Counted from the stretch's first letter, positions 1-8,402 are shown. The stretch: DNA of 64,000 nt from Halanaerobiales bacterium (GCA_022360715.1 JAKSCG010000137.1:82575-146574), one strand, 5' to 3'. Program-made: numbers and translations. The notes: generated by a model from the letters alone, not told the origin.

Positions 1-413
1 TGGTCAAGATGTTTTCGCTGATCAGTGGTTTAGTGATCAGTTTGCTCACAATAATCCTGGCTCTTACTCCAATTGGATTTTGGCTATTAAATACGGTAAT
101 TGCTGTTTCCCGAGAGATAACATTGTTGGTAATGAAGGTTTTACTTGTTTTTTCCGTCTACCCGATTATCCGTTCTTTACGAGAGACTTACTGGGGATTA
201 ATGATGGGTTGGCGAAATACCTTCTTTATAGCCATATCAAAGCTAGTCAATATTGGCTTAGTAGTAGTTGTTTTGATAATAAGTTTGACCATAGTAAATC
301 TACATCCGGCAGTAATCGGTGCTTTAGCCTTTATTACCGGTGAAATTGTGGAGAGCCTTTTAATCTGGCAATTTAGTTGCCGGAATAGTGCTCAGTCTTT
401 GGGAAAAAACTAA
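1..413 (+). CDS. C-terminal part of a polytopic membrane protein (possible MATE/ANK-type transporter)
   Basis: The reading frame is open to the left edge of the window (Val-Lys precede the first Met at position 9), so this is the end of a longer gene. About 134 residues are visible, with three to four hydrophobic helices separated by short basic loops. A loop containing SLRETYWGLMMGWRNT between helices recalls membrane transporters of the MATE / progressive-ankylosis superfamily, but I cannot prove the family from this fragment. It converges on the anti-sigma gene at 506-1654. The substrate is unknown. Confidence 0.5.
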   Translation, partial: VKMFSLISGLVISLLTIILALTPIGFWLLNTVIAVSREITLLVMKVLLVFSVYPIIRSLRETYWGLMMGWRNTFFIAISKLVNIGLVVVVLIISLTIVNLHPAVIGALAFITGEIVESLLIWQFSCRNSAQSLGKN

Positions 414-425
414 CTTGATTCCGAC

Positions 426-492
426 AGCGAAATGCCGCTAAGAACTTCCACTTAGATCAAGCGGCTGTCCTAGCGGCAGCTAACTCATCGCT
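426..492. terminator. Long imperfect stem-loop between convergent genes
   Basis: AGCGA (426-430) pairs with TCGCT (488-492), and GCCGCTA (434-440) pairs with TAGCGGC (471-477), with about 30 nt between the inner arms. It fills the 92-bp space between two convergent genes, so a bidirectional terminator is the natural reading. There is only a weak T stretch on the plus side, so this remains tentative. Confidence 0.35.
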
Positions 493-505
493 TTGTTTTA
501 TGGTC

Positions 506-1654
506 TTATTTCCGACGCTTCCAGACTAGATAGAGGATAGCAAGGATTAGCAGATAGGGTAAAATGGTTCCAAGTCCGACGATTAAACGATAGATACTTT
601 GGGATAAGGCTTGAATTGCCTGCCGTAAAGCCCTGACCATACCCCAGTTGCCTGAGCCGAGCGGTTTTATTTCCTGAAACTCGACAGAAATGGAACTTAG
701 GTTAACACGGTCATCAAGGTAATTTAAGCGCCCTTCCAGTCTCTCGATCTCAGTTCTGACCCTTTCCAGCTCTTTTTCGATCTTTAAAATATCCTCAACC
801 GTTGTTGCTTGATCCAACAGCTCCCGGTAACGTTCCTCCTGAAGAAGCAAATTTTTAAGTCTGATCTCCAGATCATAATATTCTTCACTGACATCCTGCC
901 CCGAGATAGAGCGGTAGAGGAGGCTGCCGATTTCTTCGCCGGTTAAAAGATCGAGCACGGTTGTAAATTGATCGGCCGGAATTTTTAGATAATAATTACT
1001 GTATTTGTTTTGGTTATCATCTTGCCAGTTGCTGGAGTTAGCAATATACCCCCCATATTTTTCTGTAATCGCTATGATCTGTTGGTAGACTTTGGTTATA
1101 TCCTTTACCTCGATCCGAATACTGGCTTCTTTGATGATCTTTTGGTCAATTTGAACCCTAGAACCAGCACTTGCTTGGAGTTGTGCAGCCTGGTCTTTAT
1201 GCTCTGCTTTCATTAGCATATTGCGATTTAGTGAGAAATCCTGCCGATATTCTGTCTGGGGTGAAGATATAGAATCCTGTTGAGCAAAATTTCCGCTTAA
1301 ACTGGCCAGAATTACTATAATAATTACTGCTGAAACTGCCAGCGCACCGGCCGGTATTTTAAGGGGAAAGATAAAATATCTTTTTAAGCGATTTAGCCAG
1401 CCTGCTGAGGAGTCTTTCCCGTGCCTGACTCTTTCCGTTTGATTAATTTTAGCAATTAATCCGGGAAGGAACTCTTCCGGTGCTGTTGTTTCGTTTAGGG
1501 AAGAGAGGAGTTGCTGATTAAGGCGGTATGCTGCTAGTTCCTGGCGGCATTCCTTACATTCTGTTAAGTGTTTTTTAATAATTTCCAGCTCATCTTTTTC
1601 CAGTCCGTTATCCAGATAAAGTGGTAATAGTTCTTTGATCTGTTTATGATCCAT
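506..1654 (-). CDS. Membrane anti-sigma factor with zinc-finger N-terminus and DUF4349-type extracytoplasmic domain
   Basis: This 382-residue protein probably holds the neighbouring ECF sigma factor inactive at the membrane. Residues 1-50 resemble the zf-HC2 anti-sigma domain, with the HxxxCxxC signature HLTECKEC. A membrane helix lies at about 100-122. The region after about 170 resembles DUF4349 and contains a strongly charged coiled coil (about 255-310). A second hydrophobic helix at about 357-377 is followed by KRRK. The coiled-coil sensory part is therefore predicted to sit outside the cell between two anchors. Its start overlaps the end of the sigma gene by 11 bp, and its ribosome site (AAAGGAGG) lies inside that gene, which implies translational coupling. 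The inducing signal is unknown. Confidence 0.85.
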   Translation of the reverse strand: MDHKQIKELLPLYLDNGLEKDELEIIKKHLTECKECRQELAAYRLNQQLLSSLNETTAPEEFLPGLIAKINQTERVRHGKDSSAGWLNRLKRYFIFPLKIPAGALAVSAVIIIVILASLSGNFAQQDSISSPQTEYRQDFSLNRNMLMKAEHKDQAAQLQASAGSRVQIDQKIIKEASIRIEVKDITKVYQQIIAITEKYGGYIANSSNWQDDNQNKYSNYYLKIPADQFTTVLDLLTGEEIGSLLYRSISGQDVSEEYYDLEIRLKNLLLQEERYRELLDQATTVEDILKIEKELERVRTEIERLEGRLNYLDDRVNLSSISVEFQEIKPLGSGNWGMVRALRQAIQALSQSIYRLIVGLGTILPYLLILAILYLVWKRRK

Positions 1655-2228
1655 CAGTTATCCCTCCTTTCACAATGCCTTGCAACTTATCACGCAAACT
1701 CCGCCGGGCTCTGCTTAAACGTGATTTAACCGTGCCGGGGGAAATTTTTAGTATTTCAGCTATTTGATGATAACTGAAGTCCTGTATATCCCGCAGAATG
1801 AGGATTTCCCGTTGTTCAAGCGGTAATTTGCCCAATTGGTTTTGGATCTCCCTTTTTCTTTCCTGTTCAATTGATACTTTTTCCGGTGAATATTGATTGT
1901 CCGGTATTAAAATTTCTTGTTCCCCATCACCACTGTTAGTAAGACTGCTTGTGGCCGGTTCCCTTTTACGCTTTCTTAATTGATCGCGGCACAGATTGGT
2001 TGTAATCCGAAAAAGCCAGGTTGCGAAATTGGCTTTTTCCTTAAACCGGTCCAGGTTTTGATAGACCCGGATAAAGGTTTCCTGGGCCAGGTCCCCCGCA
2101 TCTTCCCGATTTCCGAGCATGCGGTAAGTAGTATTATAGACCTTGTGCTGATAGCGCCGGACCAATTTTTCAAAAATTTCTTTTTCACCTTTTTTAAATC
2201 GCTGAACTAATTCCAGATCAGATTCCAC
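1644..2228 (-). CDS. ECF-type RNA polymerase sigma factor (SigW-like)
   Basis: This 194-residue protein has only the sigma-2 and sigma-4 regions, as in group 4 sigma factors. Region 2 is at about 10-85 (core-binding helix with DAGDLAQETFIRVYQNLDRF). An acidic linker follows at about 90-125. Region 4 is at about 125-185, with the helix-turn-helix FSYHQIAEILKISPGTVKSR. GTG is the start, preceded by GAAAGGAGTGAAAGG. It is cotranscribed with the overlapping anti-sigma gene and is preceded by a promoter of the class it should recognise, so autoregulation is likely. The regulon cannot be seen from here. Confidence 0.93.
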   Translation of the reverse strand: MESDLELVQRFKKGEKEIFEKLVRRYQHKVYNTTYRMLGNREDAGDLAQETFIRVYQNLDRFKEKANFATWLFRITTNLCRDQLRKRKREPATSSLTNSGDGEQEILIPDNQYSPEKVSIEQERKREIQNQLGKLPLEQREILILRDIQDFSYHQIAEILKISPGTVKSRLSRARRSLRDKLQGIVKGGITDGS

Positions 2229-2253
2229 CGCCTTTCACTCCTTTCTATTTATT

Positions 2254-2281
2254 TAGACGAAAGAATGCGGTTTTTGTTCCC
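2254..2281 (-). promoter_or_regulatory. ECF-type autoregulatory promoter of the sigma/anti-sigma operon
   Basis: Read on the minus strand: GGGAAC (2281-2276), 16 bp, then CGTCTA (2259-2254). The GAAC and CGTC cores with a 16-bp gap match the consensus of SigW-like ECF sigma factors. It lies about 25 bp upstream of the sigma gene's GTG. Confidence 0.75.
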
Positions 2282-2356
2282 GTTAAATTATAATTTCAAC
2301 ATACTAGAAGTATATCCCTTTTTATTGTTCTTACCCAACTATAGCTAAGGGGTTTC

Positions 2357-2386
2357 TTGACTAAAAGGGGAATTTTGCGATATACT
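2357..2386 (+). promoter_or_regulatory. SigA-type promoter for selA
   Basis: TTGACT (2357-2362) and TATACT (2381-2386) are separated by 18 bp, 19 bp upstream of the selA start. Confidence 0.75.
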
Positions 2387-2405
2387 GAACGGGAAAGGGG
2401 TTACA

Positions 2406-3836
2406 ATGATGCAAGAATACTTGTCGAAAATACCGAAAGTTAATCATTTACTGGAGTCTGTTCAAGGCATGGAACTAGTTGAGCAATACTCTCACCTCGA
2501 AGTCGTTGAGACGATCCAGGGGGTTACCGCAGAGATTAGGACAGAATTGTTAAAGGGGGCTGGGGGTAGTAGCTTTAATCCCGAGCGTTTAACCATTGAA
2601 CATATTTTAGCCCAGGTGGAGGAAAGACTATTGGCGGGAACACTTGCCCTACTTGCCCCGGCAGTAAATGCGACCGGCATTGTCCTTCATACTAATTTAG
2701 GACGGTCTTTACTATCGACTTCAGCGCTCCAAGCAATGACGGCAGTTGCTGCTAACTATTCTACCCTGGAGATTAACCGGGAAAGCGGGGAACGGGGTTC
2801 CCGTTATGATCATGTTCAGGGTCTTTTGCAGGAATTGACCGGGGCTGAAGATAGTATTGTGGTAAATAATAATGCGGCCGCTGTATTACTGACGCTTAGT
2901 TCACTGGCGGCTGAACAGGAAGTAATCATTGCCCGGGGGGAGTTAGTCGAGATTGGCGGTTCTTTCCGGATCCCAGATGTAATGAAACAGAGCAAGGCCA
3001 GATTGGTCGAAGTAGGGGCGACCAATAAAGTATATCCGGCTGAATTTGAAGAGGCCATTACCGCGGAAACAGCGCTTTTATTAAAGGTTCATACCAGTAA
3101 TTACCGGATCATTGGTTTTACCAGGACTATTGAGTTAGCAGAAATGGTCAAGCTGGGTCAGAAATACCAAATACCGGTTGTTGAAGACCTGGGGAGTGGG
3201 AGCTTGGTCGATTTAACCCCATATGGCCTCAGTTATGAACCACGGGTTCAGGATAGTATTTTAGCCGGGGCTGATCTGGTTACCTTTAGTGGTGATAAAC
3301 TGCTGGGCGGGCCCCAGGCCGGTATAATTGTCGGCAAAAAAAGGTATATTGAGCAACTGAAAAAACATCCTTTAAACCGGGCATTACGGGTAGATAAGTT
3401 TACCCTGTCTGCCCTGGAGGCGACTTTAAGGGAATATCGGAATCCGCCCCGGGCCAGGAAGGAAATACCGACCCTGCGTATGTTAACAACCTCAAAGCGG
3501 ATTCTCCGGGAGAGGGCCGAAAGATTACTTAGCGGGCTCAAAGAGGTACTACCCTTGCAATGCAAGACGGGAATTAAAGAAGAGGTTTCACGGGTGGGGG
3601 GAGGGGCTTTCCCCTTAGATCAACTACCGACCTATGTAGTAGAGATTAGACCGGACGGGAGCAGTGAGCAAGAGCTGGCCCGGAAATTAAGGAATAATAA
3701 TCCGTCGATTTTTACACGGTGTAATCACGGCAAGGTGTTATTTGATGTCAGAACGGTCCGGGAGCAAGATATTATGCTAATTATTGAAGCGGTGAACAAG
3801 TGTTTCCAAAAGCATGAGCAAGAAAGCCATGATTAA
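2406..3836 (+). CDS. selA: L-seryl-tRNA(Sec) selenium transferase
   Basis: SelA is a PLP enzyme that converts seryl-tRNA(Sec) to selenocysteinyl-tRNA(Sec) with selenophosphate. The 476 residues match the family length. The small N-terminal tRNA-binding domain begins MMQEYLSKIPKVNHLL. The fold-type I core contains the PLP-lysine motif SGDKLLGGPQAG with Lys298, and the stretch VEDLGSGSL ahead of it. The start is one of two adjacent ATGs (2406/2409) behind GGGAAAGGGG. It is a single-gene unit with its own promoter and terminator. selB lies 15 kb downstream rather than next to it, and no tRNA(Sec) or selD gene is visible in the window. Confidence 0.96.
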   Translation: MMQEYLSKIPKVNHLLESVQGMELVEQYSHLEVVETIQGVTAEIRTELLKGAGGSSFNPERLTIEHILAQVEERLLAGTLALLAPAVNATGIVLHTNLGRSLLSTSALQAMTAVAANYSTLEINRESGERGSRYDHVQGLLQELTGAEDSIVVNNNAAAVLLTLSSLAAEQEVIIARGELVEIGGSFRIPDVMKQSKARLVEVGATNKVYPAEFEEAITAETALLLKVHTSNYRIIGFTRTIELAEMVKLGQKYQIPVVEDLGSGSLVDLTPYGLSYEPRVQDSILAGADLVTFSGDKLLGGPQAGIIVGKKRYIEQLKKHPLNRALRVDKFTLSALEATLREYRNPPRARKEIPTLRMLTTSKRILRERAERLLSGLKEVLPLQCKTGIKEEVSRVGGGAFPLDQLPTYVVEIRPDGSSEQELARKLRNNNPSIFTRCNHGKVLFDVRTVREQDIMLIIEAVNKCFQKHEQESHD

Positions 3837-3857
3837 TATGATTTTTTCTAAAAATAT

Positions 3858-3893
3858 AGGTATGCCTGATCGGGATATACCTGCTATTTTTTT
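3858..3893 (+). terminator. Intrinsic terminator after selA
   Basis: AGGTAT (3858-3863) pairs with ATACCT (3877-3882), with a further short inner pairing, and a 7-T run follows at 3887-3893. Confidence 0.65.
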
Positions 3894-3993
3894 GAAATTG
3901 CATTTGAATTATCAATAGTGTCGTATTTTTACAAGTGTTACTTTACATCTTAAGGTAGAATAAGATTATCATACTTGGGAGGTGGAGAGAATT

Positions 3994-4185
3994 ATGCCAG
4001 TTGTAAAAATCGACATGGGATTAACAACAAAGGAAACTAAAAAGGAACTGATTGAAAAAGTAACAGAGGTACTGAGTGGAACAACAAAAATACCTAAACA
4101 ACATTTTACCGTAATCATCTGTGAGGAAGGTGCAGATAATTTTGGGGTAGGTGGAGTTCAACTATCTGAAATGATAAAAAAATAA
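3994..4185 (+). CDS. 4-oxalocrotonate tautomerase family protein
   Basis: This is a small enolase/tautomerase of 62 residues after Met removal, exactly the length of the 4-OT family, which normally acts as a hexamer. The catalytic base is Pro1, so the start was placed at the ATG giving MPVVKIDM rather than at the upstream in-frame GTG (3982), which lies inside the ribosome site GGGAGGTGGAGA. The C-terminal beta hairpin GADNFGVGGVQLSE is typical of the family. The gene stands alone between selA and an AraC regulator, so the substrate cannot be inferred. Its composition is more AT-rich than that of selA. Confidence 0.88.
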   Translation: MPVVKIDMGLTTKETKKELIEKVTEVLSGTTKIPKQHFTVIICEEGADNFGVGGVQLSEMIKK

Positions 4186-4216
4186 TTAAAACATAAAAGG
4201 AATTATATAACTATTG

Positions 4217-4269
4217 AAAAAGTAGAAGGAGCATTTTACTATCTTAAAATTGCTACTGCTACTTTTTTT
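4217..4269 (+). terminator. Stem-loop terminator after the tautomerase gene
   Basis: AAAAGTAG (4217-4224) pairs with CTACTTTT (4259-4266). An inner stem pairs AGCATTTTA with the TAAAAT-TGCT stretch. A run of seven T ends at 4269. Confidence 0.6.
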
Positions 4270-4326
4270 AAATTGGTTATGAGTGTCATTTCCAAGCTTA
4301 AACGGTAAGCAAGCTATATTTAGTTG

Positions 4327-4335
4327 TGCTACAAT
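4327..4335 (+). promoter_or_regulatory. Extended -10 promoter for the AraC-type regulator
   Basis: TGCTACAAT is an extended -10 (TGn plus TACAAT). No good -35 is present. It lies about 75 bp upstream of the predicted TTG start. Confidence 0.45.
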
Positions 4336-4411
4336 ATAAATGTAAGTTTTTTTCGTGCCCAAGCAAAAACTTATGATTTGGTGTATAAACATGGTAAAGG
4401 AGGGCCATAAA

Positions 4412-5218
4412 TTGGTAAAAATGCACTTCTTTAATGAGGTTAGTCCATTACTAAAGGGATTTATTCGTTATTATTGGTATGTTAAGGGTGAAGAAAGAGA
4501 GCCATCTGGTCAGATTTTGTTGCCGATGGATCATGTTGATTTGATTATTAATATAGGATATCCGTTTTTTTATGGGAAAGAAGAACGAATTTGCCAACTA
4601 GATAGCATTCATTTTCACGGGATAAGGGAGAGTTCCTTAGAAATAACTCAACCAGAAAAGGTAGAAGCTTTAGGAGTTAGTTTCACTCCATGGGGATTTT
4701 ATTTCTTTACAAAACAATCAATGAGTCAATATATCAATAGAATAGTAAACTTGAATGATGTAAACCATTTACTCCGGGAAGAGTTGTTTGATCATGTGGT
4801 AAAATTTGAGGCACCTTCAGAATTTGTTAAAGCAATAGAGAAGACATTGATCAAGTGTATTAATGCTAAGGATAGCGAACAAATTGATTGTAGAATAATT
4901 AAGGAATTTATAGAATCAGATGGTTTTAATATAAAAGAGTTTTGTGAAGCTAATAGAATATCAATACGGAGATTGGAGCGTATTTTTAGAAAATATATTG
5001 GTATCAGTCCTAAAAGATTTATGAATCTTGTTAGGTTTGAAGAATCCGCCAGAGATGTTATGTATGACAATCAAGTTAGCTTAACAGATATTTCACATAA
5101 GCACGGTTATTATGACCAAGCCCATTTTGTGAAAGCTTTTAAGAGTTATACTAGTTATGCCCCAATTAATTTCCGATTAGATAAACCAGCTTTAAAATCG
5201 CAGCTGGATTATGAATAA
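4412..5218 (+). CDS. AraC family transcriptional regulator
   Basis: This is a DNA-binding regulator of about 268 residues. The N-terminal half resembles the all-beta sensory domain of AraC proteins that begin with a region of the form LKGFIRYYWYVKG (DUF6597-like). The C-terminal third has the two AraC helix-turn-helix motifs, including FCEANRISIRRLERIFRKY and the signature ending ITDISHKHGYYDQAHFVKAF. The best ribosome site, AAAGGAGGG (4396-4404), fits a TTG start at 4412 with 8-nt spacing, not the more upstream ATG codons (one lies before the ribosome site). It may control the tautomerase or the haloperoxidase-like gene beside it; no operator was recognised. The gene is AT-rich compared with selA. 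Confidence 0.9.
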   Translation: MVKMHFFNEVSPLLKGFIRYYWYVKGEEREPSGQILLPMDHVDLIINIGYPFFYGKEERICQLDSIHFHGIRESSLEITQPEKVEALGVSFTPWGFYFFTKQSMSQYINRIVNLNDVNHLLREELFDHVVKFEAPSEFVKAIEKTLIKCINAKDSEQIDCRIIKEFIESDGFNIKEFCEANRISIRRLERIFRKYIGISPKRFMNLVRFEESARDVMYDNQVSLTDISHKHGYYDQAHFVKAFKSYTSYAPINFRLDKPALKSQLDYE

Positions 5219-5261
5219 GGCCAATCACTTCTAATATTAAAGAAAACTATACCGGAATAAC

Positions 5262-5302
5262 AAAAAGGGATTAGAGCAATATCTGGCGATATACCCTTTT
5301 TT
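5262..5302 (+). terminator. Terminator after the AraC regulator
   Basis: AAAAAGGG (5262-5269) pairs with CCCTTTTTT (5294-5302), with an inner TATC/GATA pairing. The complementary A and T runs would also allow use on the other strand. Confidence 0.6.
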
Positions 5303-5379
5303 ATTGCTGAGAGTAGTTGATTGTTTAGGTAGATACTGCTTAATCCGTTTAAAGAATAACTCTATTTGCCGATGATTAC

Positions 5380-5411
5380 GGGAAAGGTCACTAAATTATG
5401 ACCTTATTCCC
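5380..5411. other. Inverted repeat over the stop codon of the haloperoxidase-like gene
   Basis: GGGAA-AGGTCA (5380-5390) pairs with TGACCT and TTCCC (5399-5411) with a 2-nt bulge and an 8-nt loop. The stem covers the end of the minus-strand gene. It has no T run, so it is at most a weak terminator or an RNA-end-protecting hairpin. Confidence 0.4.
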
Positions 5412-6989
5412 GTCAAACTTAGTGAAGGAAAAACCAATGAAATCTTCATTATAGGTCTTACGGTAACCCTCTAGAATTCCGATGGCTGCTGTTTCACCCA
5501 ACATTAAACCCAGGGCATCGGACCGATAGTGGACACCGGCGGCATCGCGGCCAATAGCGACATTGGCAGCCAGTTTATTCAATTCCCCGCCTACGGTCAA
5601 AGGTGGTCCGGAGAAAGGAAGGAGGGACAGACCATCAGAACTGGCTACGACCGGATTGGGGATAATAAAAGATTCCTTAAAAAAGGCTTTGAGCATAGTA
5701 ACCCCGGCCCCGATAAAGCAGGCGTGGCCGGCCGGATAGGACGGATGGATCGGACAACCTTCCGGATAGGCCTGGGGCAAGAGGTAGCTGTCAAATTTAC
5801 TGAAAACTTCGGAAACCGCCTGTGAATTGAGCAGTTCCGGGTTGATCGGGTAATCAGCCTCACCTGTCAAAACATTCTGGACCCGCCCACCGAACTCCTC
5901 GGGCCGGAGACGGCGGTGAACCAGCCACTTTTGGAACCAGGCAATCTCCAACGCTAAGCGGGCCGCCCGGTTTACAAAATCAAGAATATGGCTGAGGCCG
6001 AAGGTGACAAAACCAACCTGAGTAGGACAACTTAGATAAGGGTTGGTTTGGGCCAGGGCTATATCGCCAAAACCGAGCAAGATTAAAGCGGCGACCAGAA
6101 CTTCCTGTGATGGGAAATCACGGTGCACATATTCCCCTAAATCGCGACCGTTACGGATATAACGAAGCTTAGGATCGAAAACATTCCCGGATGTCGGAGG
6201 AAATCCGTTTTGGATATTGAGCCATTCCTGGAATGAGGTCATAAAGTCAACACCGGCCACAGTAGTGCGGTATTGTTGATTAATTGTTTTGGCTCCGAAA
6301 GGAAAATCAAGCCATAAAAACTGGGAGATATAAGGGCCGGTCAGGGCACCGGTTACATTACCGCGAAAGAGGGTTTGCGGAGTAACTTCACCCTTTACTT
6401 TAGGGCCGAGAAAAACCGAAAAATCGGATAGCTCAGCAGCAGCAGCGAGGGTGCAGGGATTGGTATCATAATCATTGAACGGTACGTCACGGGTCAACGC
6501 TTGCCAGTAAACTTCGGCCATCTCACTGGCCATCTCGGCACTGCTAAAGGCCGGGGCCGGTACAATCGTTGTTTGATGGGAATCAGGTCCCACCAGATTA
6601 AAGGCATAAGCCCCCTGTGGATTAACCAGTTTGACAATTCCACCCAAAGGAATAGTGGTAAACTCATCCGGGTCGGCAGTCGATAATGCCCGAATCAAAT
6701 CCTGATAAGCATTGAGGATTACCACCCCGAGCTGATCGTGGGGTAATACTTTGGTGAAGCTTGCTATTTTATTGGGGAAAAGATTTTCATCGCCATTGCA
6801 CGGATGACCCGGCAGAGGTAGTTCCTTTTGAAAAAGGGCTGCTTCCTCCCGGATCGCAAAGGCATCCTGATTGCGCTGGCGGTCACCGGTCGGACCGATT
6901 TCACATGATTGTTCCGGATTAAAATTGGTGGTTACTGTTGCATGATGATGAACTTCTTGGTCAGGTGATGTTAAAACACTATCACTCAT
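5391..6989 (-). CDS. Vanadium-dependent haloperoxidase-like protein (PAP2 superfamily)
   Basis: Proteins of this family bind vanadate and oxidise halides with hydrogen peroxide; relatives are acid phosphatases. The 532 residues carry the three binding-site motifs with the spacing of algal bromoperoxidases: Lys354 with Arg362-Pro363 in KWLVHRRLRP, HPSYPAGHA at 415-423 with His422, and Arg481 with His487 in GRDAAGVHYRSD. The residue before Gly-His is Ala420, where the family normally has a vanadate-binding Ser. No signal peptide or membrane helix is seen. The ribosome site AAAGGATGA precedes the ATG. It stands alone, convergent with the AraC regulator and divergent from the secreted hydrolase. 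A peroxide-using enzyme is unexpected in a presumed anaerobe, so a detoxifying or phosphatase role is possible. Confidence 0.85.
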   Translation of the reverse strand: MSDSVLTSPDQEVHHHATVTTNFNPEQSCEIGPTGDRQRNQDAFAIREEAALFQKELPLPGHPCNGDENLFPNKIASFTKVLPHDQLGVVILNAYQDLIRALSTADPDEFTTIPLGGIVKLVNPQGAYAFNLVGPDSHQTTIVPAPAFSSAEMASEMAEVYWQALTRDVPFNDYDTNPCTLAAAAELSDFSVFLGPKVKGEVTPQTLFRGNVTGALTGPYISQFLWLDFPFGAKTINQQYRTTVAGVDFMTSFQEWLNIQNGFPPTSGNVFDPKLRYIRNGRDLGEYVHRDFPSQEVLVAALILLGFGDIALAQTNPYLSCPTQVGFVTFGLSHILDFVNRAARLALEIAWFQKWLVHRRLRPEEFGGRVQNVLTGEADYPINPELLNSQAVSEVFSKFDSYLLPQAYPEGCPIHPSYPAGHACFIGAGVTMLKAFFKESFIIPNPVVASSDGLSLLPFSGPPLTVGGELNKLAANVAIGRDAAGVHYRSDALGLMLGETAAIGILEGYRKTYNEDFIGFSFTKFDGNKVII

Positions 6990-7169
6990 TTTATGATCAT
7001 CCTTTACTTATAATTAATTAATTCCAGCATATTTCATCTTATGACTTGAAAGAAAAAATGTTCTTATTTGCCGTCTTTTATTTTATCCACTAAAAAATCA
7101 TGGGAATTTGCTGATGGGAGAAGGGTTAAGCTATCCCAAAAGTGTTTAACACGAATGGATGGCTTAAGA

Positions 7170-7198
7170 TTGACAAAGTTTTTTCCTGATGATACAAT
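7170..7198 (+). promoter_or_regulatory. SigA promoter for the alpha/beta hydrolase
   Basis: TTGACA (7170-7175) and TACAAT (7193-7198) are separated by 17 bp, just upstream of the AGGAGGGATC ribosome site. Confidence 0.82.
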
Positions 7199-7220
7199 TT
7201 CTCTTTAGGAGGGATCAAGA

Positions 7221-8363
7221 ATGATTCAAAAACTAAGTTGTAAACGGTCAGTGCTATTAATCCTGATTACGCTCTTGTTGTTTTTTAATGCTTCTTTAGC
7301 GGCGGAAGATCTAATTACAATTACAACCCATGACGGTCTTGAGCTGGTCGGCAAACTGGATTTACCCGATCAAAAACCAATTCCGGCAGTGGTTTTATTT
7401 GTTCACGGCAGCGGTCCTAATACCTATCAAAATCACCGCAGCTATGGAGAAATAGAGTTTAATTATTTCGATCTATTTGCCCAAGAATTTAACAAAAGGG
7501 GTATTGCTTTTTTTAGGTATAATACGCGGGGAACTAAAATAGGTAATAATCCACCATATTATGATCAAGTTGATCGAGATTTGTACCAAACAAATCTTCC
7601 GCTTAATCAGGTCAGAGATATCGAAGCAGTGCTCCGCTATTTAAAAATGCTGGAACCACTCGCGGAAGCAAAGGTATATCTTTTAGGATGGAGTGAAGGA
7701 ACCATCCTGGCGCCAATGGTGGTTGAACGAGGTAAGGTGGAAGTAGACGCACTTCTGCTGGCCGGCTATGTCCACGACACATTATTTGAGGCTATCCGGT
7801 GGCAGAATTCGGGTGCTTCTTCGATGTTATTCTATAAAAAGTATTTTGATCAGGATGGAGATGGAATAATTTCGTCCGAGGAATATGAAAAAGACCCTTA
7901 TCAAATTATTCCAACAGTCTTTAATGGGGCTAAATTTGCCGAGATCGATCAAAACGGAGATAATATCTTAACTAACGATGATTTTAAAATATTATTGCAA
8001 CCCAGACTGACCAGATTATTAGCTGCCATTGACAACGGAGAGGATGACTGGATCTGGAATAATTACTTTCGAGCAACTTCGGCCTGGTTTAAAGCGCATT
8101 TTGAACTAGAATCTAATCATAAACGGTTATTGAAGCTAGCTCTCCCGATCTACATTTTTCACGGCGAAGATGATCAACACGTCCCGGTTGAAGGCGCTCT
8201 GGAGATCGAAAAGAAATTTGAAAACCAGGGTAAAGAAAACATCAATGTCTATGTTTTTAAGGGGCATGATCACGATCTTAACTATACTACCTGGCCTTTG
8301 CAGGGAGAAATCTCCGCCGGATTAAAGGCTATTTTTGAGAACGCCGAAAAACTTAGCCACTAA
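7221..8363 (+). CDS. Secreted alpha/beta hydrolase with an inserted EF-hand pair
   Basis: This 380-residue serine hydrolase is probably exported: residues 1-28 form a signal peptide (basic start, LLILITLLLFF core, cleavage near SLA-AED). The oxyanion-loop motif is HGSG (62-65), the nucleophile is Ser158 in GWSEG, the acid is Asp317 or Asp318 in GEDDQHVP, and the histidine is in GHDHDLN (348-354). Between core and lid lie two EF-hand-like loops: DQDGDGIISSEE (210-221), with the canonical D-x-D-x-D and Glu12, and DQNGDNILTNDD (243-254), with Asp at position 12. They suggest calcium control or stabilisation outside the cell. The substrate (ester or peptide) is unknown. It is a single gene with its own promoter and terminator. 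Confidence 0.88.
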   Translation: MIQKLSCKRSVLLILITLLLFFNASLAAEDLITITTHDGLELVGKLDLPDQKPIPAVVLFVHGSGPNTYQNHRSYGEIEFNYFDLFAQEFNKRGIAFFRYNTRGTKIGNNPPYYDQVDRDLYQTNLPLNQVRDIEAVLRYLKMLEPLAEAKVYLLGWSEGTILAPMVVERGKVEVDALLLAGYVHDTLFEAIRWQNSGASSMLFYKKYFDQDGDGIISSEEYEKDPYQIIPTVFNGAKFAEIDQNGDNILTNDDFKILLQPRLTRLLAAIDNGEDDWIWNNYFRATSAWFKAHFELESNHKRLLKLALPIYIFHGEDDQHVPVEGALEIEKKFENQGKENINVYVFKGHDHDLNYTTWPLQGEISAGLKAIFENAEKLSH

Positions 8364-8402
8364 CTTTTTTGAACACATAAGGCCCGTGATGGCCTTTCCC
8401 AT

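Noticed and set aside
80..343. 87-residue frame overlapping the first gene
   Set aside because: It lies in another frame inside the hydrophobic coding region at 1-413, with no ribosome site and no family resemblance.
8379..8396. Small hairpin AAGGCC/GGCCTT as a second terminator after the hydrolase
   Set aside because: No T run follows, and the much stronger hairpin at 8403-8457 accounts for termination.
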